Source of the DNA: Mesorhizobium sp. BR1-1-16
GTDB lineage: Bacteria > Pseudomonadota > Alphaproteobacteria > Rhizobiales > Kaistiaceae
Assembly: GCF_020165495.1 (NCBI RefSeq)
Contig: NZ_JAIUIE010000001.1
Coordinates: 1,116,001 to 1,180,000 of the forward strand
DNA: 64,000 nucleotides
Reading direction: 5' to 3'
This document shows positions 24,390 to 33,169 of the stretch, one piece after another (position 1 is the first letter of the stretch; every line of letters starts with the position of its first letter). The translations under genes and the position numbers were made by a program. Under the pieces are notes generated by a model. That model worked only from the letters and a program-made list of their open reading frames with translations. It was not told the origin of the DNA and made no database searches.

Positions 24390-25936
24390 CGGCCAACCTT
24401 TCGTTCGATGAAGCCGACCGCCTCATAGGCGGCGACTGAAATGAGAATGGAGATCAGCGCGCCGGCCCAGATCATGTCGTAATCGAGCCCGCCGCGCGAC
24501 ACATTGAGGAGATTGCCGAGGCCAACACCCGAAAGCAGCCATTCGGCGACCATGACGCCGAGCAGCGCCTGCGGTGCCACGAGCTTGGCGGCCGCGAACA
24601 GATGGCCGACCGAATAGGGCACCGCGATATGGACGAGTTGCTTCCACCGGCCGCCGCCATAGGCGCTGACGAGATCGCTCGCCGCGCGCGGCACTGTCGT
24701 GAATCCCTGATGCAGCAGGACATAGGCCGGGAAGAAGACGACCAGCATGGCCATGAACACGGAAGCCGTGACGTCGCGGCCGAAGATCAGCACCACGAAG
24801 GGGACGACGGCGACGAGCGGCATGTTCTGCGCAACGAGCGCGATCGGTAGCAGGGCCCGCGCAACGGCCGGCGCGAGCAACGAGAGCGCAGCGAGCGCGA
24901 AGGCAAAGGCCAGGCCGGCCAGCAGACCCAGCAGAGCGACCGGCAGCGTCTGCCCCAGCGCCGTCAACAGCGCGGCGCGCGCGCCGGCAGCCTGCCGGCC
25001 CTCGATCAGGAACATAACCGTGCGGCCAGGCCCGGGCGCGATGATCGGGCTGACATGCGTGAGCGTGACGGCCAGCCACCAGATGACAAAAGGCAGAGCG
25101 ACAGCGATGCCCGCAAGCGCGATCCGCTGCCAAGCCCAGCCACCGGATGGCCGCGCCGCCTTCTGCACGGCCGCGAGCGTCACGGCTGTGCTCGAGGCCG
25201 AGAGGCGGCGGGCCGGCAGCAGGAACAGCGCATAGCCGGCGAGCGCGATGGCGCTTGATGCGAGGCCGATGCCCCAGAGCCGCGCGGGATTGCCCTGCGG
25301 CAGGGCGGAAAGCAGGAACGCGCCAAAGCCCCAACGCGTGCCCGACCCGAACTCGCCGAGCACAGCGCCGAGTACGGCAAGCGGCGCCGCCACGCGAAAG
25401 CCAGCGAACAGGTCGGGCAGGGCGCCGCGCAGCCGCACATATCGCATCAGCTTCCCCTCGCCGCCGCCATAGGCCGCGACGAGATCGGCTATGCGCGGAT
25501 CGACCGTCCGAAGGCCGAGCAGCGTCGCCGACATCGCCGGGAAATAGACCATCAGCGCCGCCAGCACAGTCTGTGGCCAGTCACCCTTCAGAAATAGCAC
25601 CAGCAGCGGTCCGATAACGATGGCGGGCGTCGCGAACAGGGCGATATTGATGCCGCGAAATGCGAGCTCCAACCTTGGCGACAGGCAGAACAGCAGCGCA
25701 GCGACCACCGCGACGGTGACGCCGATCGCGAAGCCGATCGCGGAGGTCTGGATCGTGGCGGTGCCATGCAGCCAGTAGAGTTCTCGGTCGGCGAAGGCCT
25801 GCATCAGGATGCGTGAAGGCGCCGGGACCATCGCGATGCCCCACGATGTCGTAGCGCCGAGAAACTCCCATATCGCGAAGAAGATGAGCGTTCCGAACAG
25901 GATGCGGGCGTTTTCGCGCGCAGGCTGCGTCTTCAT
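24386..25936 (-). CDS. ABC transporter permease, two SsuC/ThiX-type domains fused
   Basis: Inner-membrane permease of 516 aa made of two homologous halves, each about 250 aa. Each half has the binding-protein-dependent transport fold with an EAA-type loop: ADLVAAYGGGEGKLMRYVRLRG in the first and SDLVSAYGGGRWKQLVHIAVPY in the second. The second half ends with AEWLLSGVGLGNLLN, typical of the SsuC/TauC family. Usually these permeases form homodimers or are separate genes, so this is a fusion of a heterodimer. ATG 25936 overlaps the ATPase stop; open frame upstream of it is shadow of the ATPase gene. Confidence 0.9.
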   Translation of the reverse strand: MKTQPARENARILFGTLIFFAIWEFLGATTSWGIAMVPAPSRILMQAFADRELYWLHGTATIQTSAIGFAIGVTVAVVAALLFCLSPRLELAFRGINIALFATPAIVIGPLLVLFLKGDWPQTVLAALMVYFPAMSATLLGLRTVDPRIADLVAAYGGGEGKLMRYVRLRGALPDLFAGFRVAAPLAVLGAVLGEFGSGTRWGFGAFLLSALPQGNPARLWGIGLASSAIALAGYALFLLPARRLSASSTAVTLAAVQKAARPSGGWAWQRIALAGIAVALPFVIWWLAVTLTHVSPIIAPGPGRTVMFLIEGRQAAGARAALLTALGQTLPVALLGLLAGLAFAFALAALSLLAPAVARALLPIALVAQNMPLVAVVPFVVLIFGRDVTASVFMAMLVVFFPAYVLLHQGFTTVPRAASDLVSAYGGGRWKQLVHIAVPYSVGHLFAAAKLVAPQALLGVMVAEWLLSGVGLGNLLNVSRGGLDYDMIWAGALISILISVAAYEAVGFIERKVGR

Positions 25937-26769
25937 GGCGAGGCGTCCCCGCCATGCAGGCTCTCGGTCAGCCGGTCGCACAGCGCGTGAAAATCGGGGC
26001 TGCTGAACAAACTCGGCAGGCGCGGCCGTGCAAAGGGAACGTTGACGATTTCGGCGATGCGGCCGGGCTGCGCATGCATCACCACCACGGTATCCGCGAG
26101 GAACACGGCCTCGTCGATGCCATGCGTCACCAGAAGGGTCGTCGTCTGCCGCGCCGCCCAGATGCGCTGCAGTTCGACATTCATCGCGCGGCGAAGGATC
26201 TGGTCGAGCGCGCCGAACGGCTCGTCGAGCAGCAGCACGGACGGGTCGGTCACAAGCGAGCGGGCGATGGCGACGCGCTGCCGCATGCCGCCCGAAAGCT
26301 GGCCCGGCAGCGCCGCCTCGTAGCCCTTGAGGCCCACCAGGTCGATCAGCGACTGGATCGTCGCGGCGTGCCGCTTGACCGGTCGGCCGAGGATCTGCAG
26401 CGGAAACGCGATATTGTCGGCGACGCTGCGCCAGGGCAGGAGGGCCGGATCCTGGAAGGCGATGCCAAGTTCGCCCTCCTTGCGGAACTGCTCGGGATGC
26501 TTGCTGCGCACCAGCACCGCGCCGCCCTCGTCGGGTTGCTCCAGGCCGGCGATCATCCTCAGCAGCGTGGACTTGCCGCAACCCGAGGGACCGATCAGCG
26601 CGACGAAAGCACCGCGCGGCACTTTCAGCGAAATGGGGTCGAGCGCCCGTATGGGTCCGCGTACTGTCTGGAACGTCTTGCCGGCCTGATCGATGATGAC
26701 GTCGACTGGCCCCGTCGGTTCGGTTCCTTCGGGTGCGGTCAGGCTTTCTCGCGCGGGCAGGGCGTTCAT
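25933..26769 (-). CDS. ABC transporter ATP-binding protein, SsuB/TauB/ThiZ type
   Basis: ATPase of 278 aa. It has Walker A GPSGCGKST, Q-loop AFQDPALLPWRSV, signature LSGGMRQRVAIARSL, Walker B SVLLLDEPFGALD and H-loop VTHGIDEAVFLAD. This set is characteristic of nitrate/sulfonate/taurine and thiamine-pyrimidine importers. It is cotranscribed with the fused permease (ATGA overlap) and lies 22 nt after the 8-oxoguanine-deaminase-like gene, tying transport to purine-type catabolism. Confidence 0.93.
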   Translation of the reverse strand: MNALPARESLTAPEGTEPTGPVDVIIDQAGKTFQTVRGPIRALDPISLKVPRGAFVALIGPSGCGKSTLLRMIAGLEQPDEGGAVLVRSKHPEQFRKEGELGIAFQDPALLPWRSVADNIAFPLQILGRPVKRHAATIQSLIDLVGLKGYEAALPGQLSGGMRQRVAIARSLVTDPSVLLLDEPFGALDQILRRAMNVELQRIWAARQTTTLLVTHGIDEAVFLADTVVVMHAQPGRIAEIVNVPFARPRLPSLFSSPDFHALCDRLTESLHGGDASP

Positions 26770-26791
26770 GGCTGGCGTGCGGTGTCCTTCG

Positions 26792-28138
26792 TCAGAGTGC
26801 GGTCAGGAAAGCGCGGGCGGCGGCGCCATGCTCATGCCGCAGCCTCGCAAGATCCACGCCGACCGGCGCGCTGTCGATCACGCGCCAGTTGCCGCCGACC
26901 ATGACACGGTCGGCCGTGTGGGCGCCGCAGAGGACGAGCGCGGCGATAGGATCGCCAGCACCCGAAAAGCGCAGTTCGTCGAGCGTGAATAGCGCAAGAT
27001 CAGCCTCCATGCCCACCGCGATCCGGCCGATATCGGACCGGCCGATGCAGGCGGCCGAGCCTTCGGTGGCCCAGCGGAGTGCGTCGAGATGGGTCACCGT
27101 CGCCGCATCGTAGCGCAGCCGGCCGATCATCAGGGCGTGGCGCACCGCCTCCATCATGTTGGAGCTGTCATTCGAGGCCGAGCCGTCGACGCCAAGCCCG
27201 ACGATGGCGCCGGCCGCTTCCAGTTCCTTGGTCCGGCAGATGCCGGAGGCGAGCACCATGTTCGATGTCGGGCAATGGCAGATGCCGACGCGGTGGCGGC
27301 CGAGCCGGGCAACCTCCGCGTCATCGAAATGGATGCCATGCGCCAGCCAGGCGTGGTCGTTCAGCCAGCCGACCTCCTCAAGATAATCGAGCGGCCGCAT
27401 GCCGAAGCGCGAGAGGCAGAAATCGTTCTCGTCCTCGGTCTCGCCGAGATGGGTATGCAGGCGGCAATCGTGCTTCTCGGCGAGCTCCGCCGCGGCGCAC
27501 ATCATTTCGCGGGTGACGTTGAAGGGCGCGCAGGGCGCGAGCGCGACCGTCGAATAGGCGCCGGGGCGGCGGTCGTGATAGCGGCCGATGACGCGCTCGC
27601 AATCGGCCAGCACGACATCGTCGTCCTGCATCAGACGCTCGTCGGCGATACCGCCCTTGGTCATGCCGAGATTGATCGCACCCCGCGTCAGCGCAACGCG
27701 CATGCCGAGCTTCGCAGCTTCCTCGACCTCGATGTCGACCGCATCCGGCATGTCGGCCGGGAAGACGAAGAGATGGTCGGATGCGGTCGTGCAGCCCGAA
27801 AGCAGCAGTTCCGTCAGTGCGAGGCGCGTCGCGAGGCGGAAGCTGTCGCGGTCGAGATGATCGCCCCAAAGCGGATAGAGCGCCTTGAGCCAGGGAAACA
27901 GCTCCCTGTTGATGGCGGCCGGATGGGCGCGCGTCAGCGTCTGGAAGAAGTGATGATGCGTGTTGACGAGGCCGGGTAGCACGACATGGCGGCTGGCATC
28001 GAACACGTCGTCATGCTGCGGATCGGGATCATCGCGGCCCACCAGCGCAACGATCCGGCTTCCATCGACGACGATGCCGCGTTCGGCGCCATCAGTGAGG
28101 ATAGCGATCGGGTGCTTGATCCAGAGACGCTCGCTCAT
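26792..28138 (-). CDS. Amidohydrolase, 8-oxoguanine deaminase-like
   Basis: Zinc-dependent deaminase of the TRZ/ATZ amidohydrolase superfamily, 448 aa. The segment LPGLVNTHHHFFQTLTRAHP followed by INRELFPWLKALYPLW is very close to characterised 8-oxoguanine deaminases, which convert 8-oxoguanine to uric acid; later metal and substrate residues are in HTHLGETEDE, AHGIHFDD and GLGVDGSASNDSSNM. ATG 28138 overlaps the aldehyde dehydrogenase stop. The neighbouring ABC importer may bring in the purine-like substrate. An isoform acting on another aminopurine or aminopyrimidine is possible. Confidence 0.85.
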   Translation of the reverse strand: MSERLWIKHPIAILTDGAERGIVVDGSRIVALVGRDDPDPQHDDVFDASRHVVLPGLVNTHHHFFQTLTRAHPAAINRELFPWLKALYPLWGDHLDRDSFRLATRLALTELLLSGCTTASDHLFVFPADMPDAVDIEVEEAAKLGMRVALTRGAINLGMTKGGIADERLMQDDDVVLADCERVIGRYHDRRPGAYSTVALAPCAPFNVTREMMCAAAELAEKHDCRLHTHLGETEDENDFCLSRFGMRPLDYLEEVGWLNDHAWLAHGIHFDDAEVARLGRHRVGICHCPTSNMVLASGICRTKELEAAGAIVGLGVDGSASNDSSNMMEAVRHALMIGRLRYDAATVTHLDALRWATEGSAACIGRSDIGRIAVGMEADLALFTLDELRFSGAGDPIAALVLCGAHTADRVMVGGNWRVIDSAPVGVDLARLRHEHGAAARAFLTAL

Positions 28139-29574
28139 CGTTCCGCCTCCGCGTCCCAACCCAGCACGGTTTTCACCTCGAGAAACTCGCGCATGCCGTG
28201 ATCGCCGAGCTCGCGACCGTTGCCGGATTGCTTGTAGCCGCCGAAGGGCGCCTCGAAATCGAACCAGGGATTGTTGATGAAGACGCGACCGGCGCGGATG
28301 CGGCGGGCCGTGGCGCGGGCATGGTCTTCGTCGCTCGAATAGACATAGCCGGCAAGGCCATAGACGCTGTCATTGGCGATCCGCACCGCCTCGTCCTCGT
28401 CCTGATAGGTGAGGATCGAAAGAACGGGCCCGAAGATCTCCTGCCGCGCGATCGTCATGTCGGATGTCACGTCGGCGAAGATCGTCGGGCGCACGAAATA
28501 ACCGCGATTGAGATCCTGCGGGCGTCCGGGTCCGCCCTCGACGAGGCGTGCGCCCTCGGCGATGCCGGCCTCGATCATCCCCTGCACCTTGGCGAACTGG
28601 GCGCTTCCGGCGACGGGCCCCATGGTGGTTTCGGCGCGCGTCGGATCGCCGACGATCATGGTTGCAGCCACCGTACGGGCGCGGTCGATGACCTCGTTCA
28701 GCTGCGAGGCATGAACGAGCATGCGCGTCGGGGCGATGCAGGACTGGCCTGAATTGATGAAGCAGCGCTTGACGCCATCAGTGACCGCGAGATCGAGATC
28801 GGCGTCTGGCAGCACGATATTGGCCGATTTGCCGCCAAGCTCCTGATGCACGCGCTTCACCGTGTTGGCCGCGGCCTTTGCGACGGCGATGCCGGCGCGG
28901 GTCGAGCCGGTGAAGGAGACCATGTCGACATCAGGATGGGCCGAAATCGCAGCGCCGACGACAGGTCCCGTGCCATTGACGAGGTTGAAGACTCCGGGCG
29001 GCACGCCTGCTTCATGCATCACTTCGGCGAGGATGAGGGCCGAAAGCGGCGAAAGCTCGGATGGCTTCAGTACCACGGTGCAACCCGCAGCGAGGGCCGG
29101 AGCGAGCTTGGTGACGATCTGGTTCAACGGCCAGTTCCAGGGCGTGATCAGCCCGCAGACGCCGATCGGCTCATGCGTGATCAGCGATTGTCCATGCGGC
29201 ACGTCGAAGGCGAAGGTGCGCAGCACTTCTGCCGCGCTTTCGAAATAGATGATGCTCGACGCCGTCTGCAGCTCCCAGGAGAGCCATTTCGGCGAGCCCA
29301 TTTCTGCCATGACAGCTGCGGCCAGATCCTCTCGGCGAGCCGTGAATGCCGCGACGATGCGGGCGAACAGCGCCAGCCGTTCTTCCCGGCTTGTCGCCGC
29401 AAAGGCAGGGAAGGCGCGCCTTGCGCTTGCGACCGCGCGATCGACATCGGCCGCGTTGCCGAGTCCGATCGTTGCGATCGTTTCTTCCGTGGCCGGGTTG
29501 ATGACGGGCGCCCGTTCGCTTGAGAGCGGAGCGACGAAGGCGCCGTCGATATAAAAGCTGGTGGTCGCGGCCAC
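28135..29574 (-). CDS. Aldehyde dehydrogenase (NAD(P)-dependent)
   Basis: Soluble dehydrogenase of about 479 aa that oxidises an aldehyde to an acid. Key parts are ITPWNWPLNQIVTKLAPALAAG, VSFTGSTRAGIAV (cofactor site), catalytic Glu in QELGGKSANIV, catalytic Cys in FINSGQSCIAPTRM and EIFGPVLSILTYQDEDE. I prefer GTG 29574 because it is preceded by a purine-rich AGAAAGAAG and begins right at the conserved FYIDGAFV strand; ATG 29616 would overlap the upstream gene by 29 nt. It follows the deacetylase and aminotransferase, fitting oxidation of an aminoaldehyde. Confidence 0.92.
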   Translation of the reverse strand: MAATTSFYIDGAFVAPLSSERAPVINPATEETIATIGLGNAADVDRAVASARRAFPAFAATSREERLALFARIVAAFTARREDLAAAVMAEMGSPKWLSWELQTASSIIYFESAAEVLRTFAFDVPHGQSLITHEPIGVCGLITPWNWPLNQIVTKLAPALAAGCTVVLKPSELSPLSALILAEVMHEAGVPPGVFNLVNGTGPVVGAAISAHPDVDMVSFTGSTRAGIAVAKAAANTVKRVHQELGGKSANIVLPDADLDLAVTDGVKRCFINSGQSCIAPTRMLVHASQLNEVIDRARTVAATMIVGDPTRAETTMGPVAGSAQFAKVQGMIEAGIAEGARLVEGGPGRPQDLNRGYFVRPTIFADVTSDMTIARQEIFGPVLSILTYQDEDEAVRIANDSVYGLAGYVYSSDEDHARATARRIRAGRVFINNPWFDFEAPFGGYKQSGNGRELGDHGMREFLEVKTVLGWDAEAER

Positions 29575-29587
29575 GGCGTCTTCTTTC

Positions 29588-30709
29588 TCAGTGGCCCGCA
29601 AGCCGCGCCTCGACACTGCGGATCGCGGCGTCCTGATGCGGCTGCAGGTCTTGGCCGGTCATGCCGGCGATGATTGGCTCGAAGGGGTCTTCGACGCTGC
29701 CCTTGAGGCCGGACAGTGTCTCTATGATGGCCAGGCCAAGGAACGGAACCGAGGGCCGGTGATAGCCGCCCTCATGGGTCAGCAAAAGACGCCCGTCGCA
29801 ATAATCGTCTGCAACGTCCATGACACGCCGCGTCATCGCGGCGAACGCGCTGCCGCCGAGCATCATGCGCCCCTGCGGATCATAGGCGCCAGCATCGAGG
29901 CCCGACGCGATGATGATCATGTCCGGCGCGAAGGCCCTCAGCCTCGGCAGGATGACGCGGTCCATGGCGGCGAGATAGGCGCCGCTGCCGGAGCCGGGCG
30001 GCAGCGGCACGTTGAGATTGAACCCGGCGCCCGGTCCCGCGCCAAACTCGTCGATCAGTCCCGACCGTGGCGGATAGCAATTGTCCTGGTGGATTGAGAT
30101 CGTCAGGACGCTCGGATCGGTCCAGAAGATCGATTGCGCGCCGTTCCCGTGATGGACGTCCCAGTCGAGGATCGCGACGCGTCTGAGGCCATGCGCCAGC
30201 TGCGCGTGGCGCGCAGCGAGGGCGCCGTGATTGAAGATGCAGAAGCCGAAGCCACGGGCCGCTTCGGCATGGTGGCCGGGCGGCCGCAACAGCGCATAGG
30301 CATTGGCGACGCGGCCCTCGACGATCGCGTCGACGGCTTCGAGGATGCCTCCCGCTGCCAGGGCAGCGATCTCGTAGCCACCGGGCCCGAAGGGTGTCAC
30401 GCCGACTGGATCGCCGAGGGCCGCGTCGCCGCCATCGGCATCGCTCATCGCCTGCAGCCGCGCGATATAGTCGGCATGGTGAACGCGGCGCAGTTCTTCC
30501 TCTCGCGCCGGCCGCGGCTTGATGAGATGCAACTGCTCGGTCAGTCCCGCGACATCCAACAGGTTCTTGATCCGCCGCTTGCCTGCTGCGCTTTCTGACG
30601 GCTCGTCGGGCTCGATCACGCCCCGGCCGGCTTGCATGAAGCCGGCCAGCGCATGCGTATCGTGCCACATCAGCAGCTCATGCCAGACGAGGCCGGTCGG
30701 CTTGGTCAT
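29588..30709 (-). CDS. Class II histone deacetylase-like / acetylpolyamine amidohydrolase
   Basis: Zinc amidohydrolase of 373 aa of the arginase/deacetylase fold. Motifs are HHADYIARLQ, RPPGHHAEAARGFGFCIFN (tandem catalytic His), ILDWDVHHGNGAQSIF (Zn Asp and His), SIHQDNCYP, IIIASGLDAGAYDPQG (second Zn Asp) and THEGGYH. Bacterial relatives remove acetyl groups from polyamines or amino-side-chain compounds. Overlap with the aminotransferase (ATGA) and the following aldehyde dehydrogenase gives a deacetylate-transaminate-oxidise order, consistent with acetylated diamine catabolism. Confidence 0.9.
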   Translation of the reverse strand: MTKPTGLVWHELLMWHDTHALAGFMQAGRGVIEPDEPSESAAGKRRIKNLLDVAGLTEQLHLIKPRPAREEELRRVHHADYIARLQAMSDADGGDAALGDPVGVTPFGPGGYEIAALAAGGILEAVDAIVEGRVANAYALLRPPGHHAEAARGFGFCIFNHGALAARHAQLAHGLRRVAILDWDVHHGNGAQSIFWTDPSVLTISIHQDNCYPPRSGLIDEFGAGPGAGFNLNVPLPPGSGSGAYLAAMDRVILPRLRAFAPDMIIIASGLDAGAYDPQGRMMLGGSAFAAMTRRVMDVADDYCDGRLLLTHEGGYHRPSVPFLGLAIIETLSGLKGSVEDPFEPIIAGMTGQDLQPHQDAAIRSVEARLAGH

Positions 30710-32085
30710 GCCGCCACGCCGAAATGCTTGGCGGTTGCGTCGAGTGCTTCGCGGGCGATGTCGAAGATCGTGTCGAACTGCTCGATCGTTGTGACGAGCG
30801 GCGGCATGAGGCTCATGGTGTCGCCATTGGCCCGGAAGGCTAGGCCGCGCTTCAGGCCCTCAGCGGCGCAGAAATCGCCAATATGCGCCTCATATGGGAA
30901 TGCTTCGCGCGTCGCCTTGTTCTGCACGATCTCCAGCCCGCCCATCAGGCCGACCGAACGGACGTCGCCGATCAACGGATGTTCGATGAACGCATCGAGC
31001 TTCGTCTTGAAATAGGGCGCCAGCGTCGCGCCGGCATTCTCCACCAGCTTCTCCTCGTCGAGGATGCGGATGTTTTCCAGCGCAACGGCACAGCAGGTCG
31101 GATGGCCGGAATAAGTGTAGCCATGCGCCCACTCGCCGCCCTTGTCGATGAGGAGATCAGCGATGCGGTCAGAGATCACGGTAGCCGAGAGCGGCAGGTA
31201 GCCAGAGGTGATTGCCTTGCCGAGCTGCAGGATATCAGGCTCGATCCCATAGCGGCGATGCCCGAACCAGTGGCCGGTCCGGCCGAAGCCCATCACGACC
31301 TCGTCGAGGATCAGCAGAACGTCGTATTTCTTGCAGATGCGCTGGATCTCGGGCCAGTAGGTCTCGGGCGGGCAAAGCGCGCCGCCGGCGCTCTGGGCCG
31401 GCTCGGAGATGAAGGCCGCCACGTTGTCGGGGCCGAGTTCGAGGATCTTGTCCTCAAGCCAGCTTGCGGCGAGCACGCCGAACTCGGCCGGGTCCATGCC
31501 GAAGCCGTTGCGATACTGATAGGCGGTCTTGATATGGGTGACGCTCGGCATCGGGATATCGCCGCCAGCACCGTACATTGGCGGAATGCCGGAAAGGCTC
31601 GCCGCCATATGCGTCGAGCCGTGATAGGCGAGCTCGCGCCCGATGATCATCCGTTTCTGTGGCTGGCCGGCGAGGTCCCAATAATGGCGAGTGAGGCGGA
31701 TCGCCGTCTCGTTGGCCTCGGAGCCGGATGACTGGAAGAAGACGTGGTTGAGGCTGTCAGGCAGCATCGAGGTCAGCTTCTCGGCGAGCAGAACCGCCGA
31801 GCGGTGCGTCGTCTTGAAGAAGGACTGGCAGTATGAAAGCTCGAGCATCTGCTCGGCCGCCACCTGCACCAGTTCGCGCCGGCCATAGCCGATATTGACA
31901 TTGCCGAGACCCGAGAGCCCGTCGATGATCCGCGTGCCCTCGGTATCCCAGACATAGATGCCCTCGCCACGCACGGCGACGCGTGCGCCGCCCTGCCGGA
32001 GGCCAGCATGGTCCGTGAAAGGGTGCAGATAATGGGCGCGGTCCAGCACCTGCCAGCCCTGCGTGTCCATTTCCCGGTAGGCCAT
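30706..32085 (-). CDS. Class III aminotransferase (PLP-dependent, omega-amine type)
   Basis: Fold-type I transaminase of 459 aa. It shows the N-terminal HYLHPFTDH, GEGIYVWDTEGTRIIDGLSGLGNVNIGYGR, LILDEVVMGFGRTGHWFG and the PLP lysine in LGKAITSGYLPLSATV. This matches SpuC/putrescine-pyruvate and related omega-aminotransferases. It is the first gene of a four- to six-gene run, 105 nt after the AraC-type regulator gene; that gap may hold its promoter but I see no clear element. Confidence 0.93.
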   Translation of the reverse strand: MAYREMDTQGWQVLDRAHYLHPFTDHAGLRQGGARVAVRGEGIYVWDTEGTRIIDGLSGLGNVNIGYGRRELVQVAAEQMLELSYCQSFFKTTHRSAVLLAEKLTSMLPDSLNHVFFQSSGSEANETAIRLTRHYWDLAGQPQKRMIIGRELAYHGSTHMAASLSGIPPMYGAGGDIPMPSVTHIKTAYQYRNGFGMDPAEFGVLAASWLEDKILELGPDNVAAFISEPAQSAGGALCPPETYWPEIQRICKKYDVLLILDEVVMGFGRTGHWFGHRRYGIEPDILQLGKAITSGYLPLSATVISDRIADLLIDKGGEWAHGYTYSGHPTCCAVALENIRILDEEKLVENAGATLAPYFKTKLDAFIEHPLIGDVRSVGLMGGLEIVQNKATREAFPYEAHIGDFCAAEGLKRGLAFRANGDTMSLMPPLVTTIEQFDTIFDIAREALDATAKHFGVAA

Positions 32086-32190
32086 GTTCGTCTGCTCCTC
32101 GCATCTTCAGGAGCGCATTAGGCGGTCTGGGCCGCTAGGGCGAAAGTGCTGTGCTGGCGCAAAAGCATGGCGATGCGTGCGCCTCTCCGC

Positions 32191-33156
32191 TCAGTGCGTC
32201 GAGGTTGCGCGAAAGGCGCCCGGTGCGACGCCGAATTGGCGCCGGAAGGCCCGGCTGAAATGCGAGAAGTCCTTGAAGCCGCGGCGAAGAGCGATGGTGT
32301 TGATCGGGAGGCCGCGCATCAGCGGATCGGCCAGCTCGCGGCGGATCCGGTCAAGCCGCTGGGCCTGCACGAAGCGGGCAACCTGCTGTTCCTCACCCTC
32401 GAAGAGTTCATAGAGCCGCCGCAGCGAGATGCCATGCGCCGCCGCGATATCGCGCGGCGACAGGTCGGCATTGTCGAGATGAGCGAGAATATAGGCCTTG
32501 ATCCGGTCGAGCTGCGAAACGCGGGAGACCGAAATGGCTTCGCCGCTTCCGACATCCATCAATGCCGTTGCCGTCAGTTCCAGCACATGCTGCTCCAGCC
32601 GGCTCGACAGCGTGGCGGGAATGTCGTTTGGCCGCTCGCAGAGCCCGCTGGCGAGATCGTAGATGAAGCGGCCTGGAATGCGGTCGGCAGCAAGATGCAG
32701 CGCCACCAGCCGGTCGACGGAGGGCACGCGTTCGCGCAGTGCCGCGCGCGGCACCTTCAGTGAAACCTGCCGGTATGGCCCGCGGAAGCGCATCTGGTAG
32801 GGCCGGCGGCTGTCATAGAGAACCATCGATCGCGGGCCGGTCACGATATCGCGGCCATCCTGCGAGAAGGCGCATTCGCCGTCGATCTGGATCGTCAGTT
32901 CATACCAGCGATCATCGCCCGAATGGATCTCGCGCTCGCTGCGCACGACATCGAGACTGGTCGAGACGATATCGGCGATCGTGACCTCTCCGAGGCTGAG
33001 CCAGGCGACATGGCCATAGAAACCCTCGAAGCCGTCGCGGCGAAGCTGCGTCGGCGGGAAGAGGCTGTTGGTCGCCTCCCGCCAGTAGTCGAGCCTCTCG
33101 GCAGCCGGAACGGCGTCGGTCGAGAGATCGCGCCAGCCGAAGCCCGAAACCGTCAT
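32191..33156 (-). CDS. AraC family transcriptional regulator
   Basis: DNA-binding regulator of 321 aa. The N-terminal two-thirds is an AraC-binding-like sensor domain (WREATNSLFPPTQLRR, ELTIQIDGECAFSQDGRD, MVLYDSRRPYQMRF). The C-terminal about 100 aa has two helix-turn-helices: DLSPRDIAAAHGISLRRLYELF and NTIALRRGFKDFSHFSRAFR. AAGGAG upstream of ATG 33156 sets the start. It lies between the phthalate-decarboxylase-like gene and the aminotransferase gene on the same strand, so it could control either side. Confidence 0.9.
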   Translation of the reverse strand: MTVSGFGWRDLSTDAVPAAERLDYWREATNSLFPPTQLRRDGFEGFYGHVAWLSLGEVTIADIVSTSLDVVRSEREIHSGDDRWYELTIQIDGECAFSQDGRDIVTGPRSMVLYDSRRPYQMRFRGPYRQVSLKVPRAALRERVPSVDRLVALHLAADRIPGRFIYDLASGLCERPNDIPATLSSRLEQHVLELTATALMDVGSGEAISVSRVSQLDRIKAYILAHLDNADLSPRDIAAAHGISLRRLYELFEGEEQQVARFVQAQRLDRIRRELADPLMRGLPINTIALRRGFKDFSHFSRAFRRQFGVAPGAFRATSTH

Positions 33157-33169
33157 CGCATGCTCCTTC

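Noticed and set aside
25933-26581. Upstream extension of the fused permease frame across the ATPase gene
   Set aside because: The frame continues open but the translation is Arg-rich and unlike any permease; the ATPase on the same strand in another frame is intact, so the permease starts at 25936.
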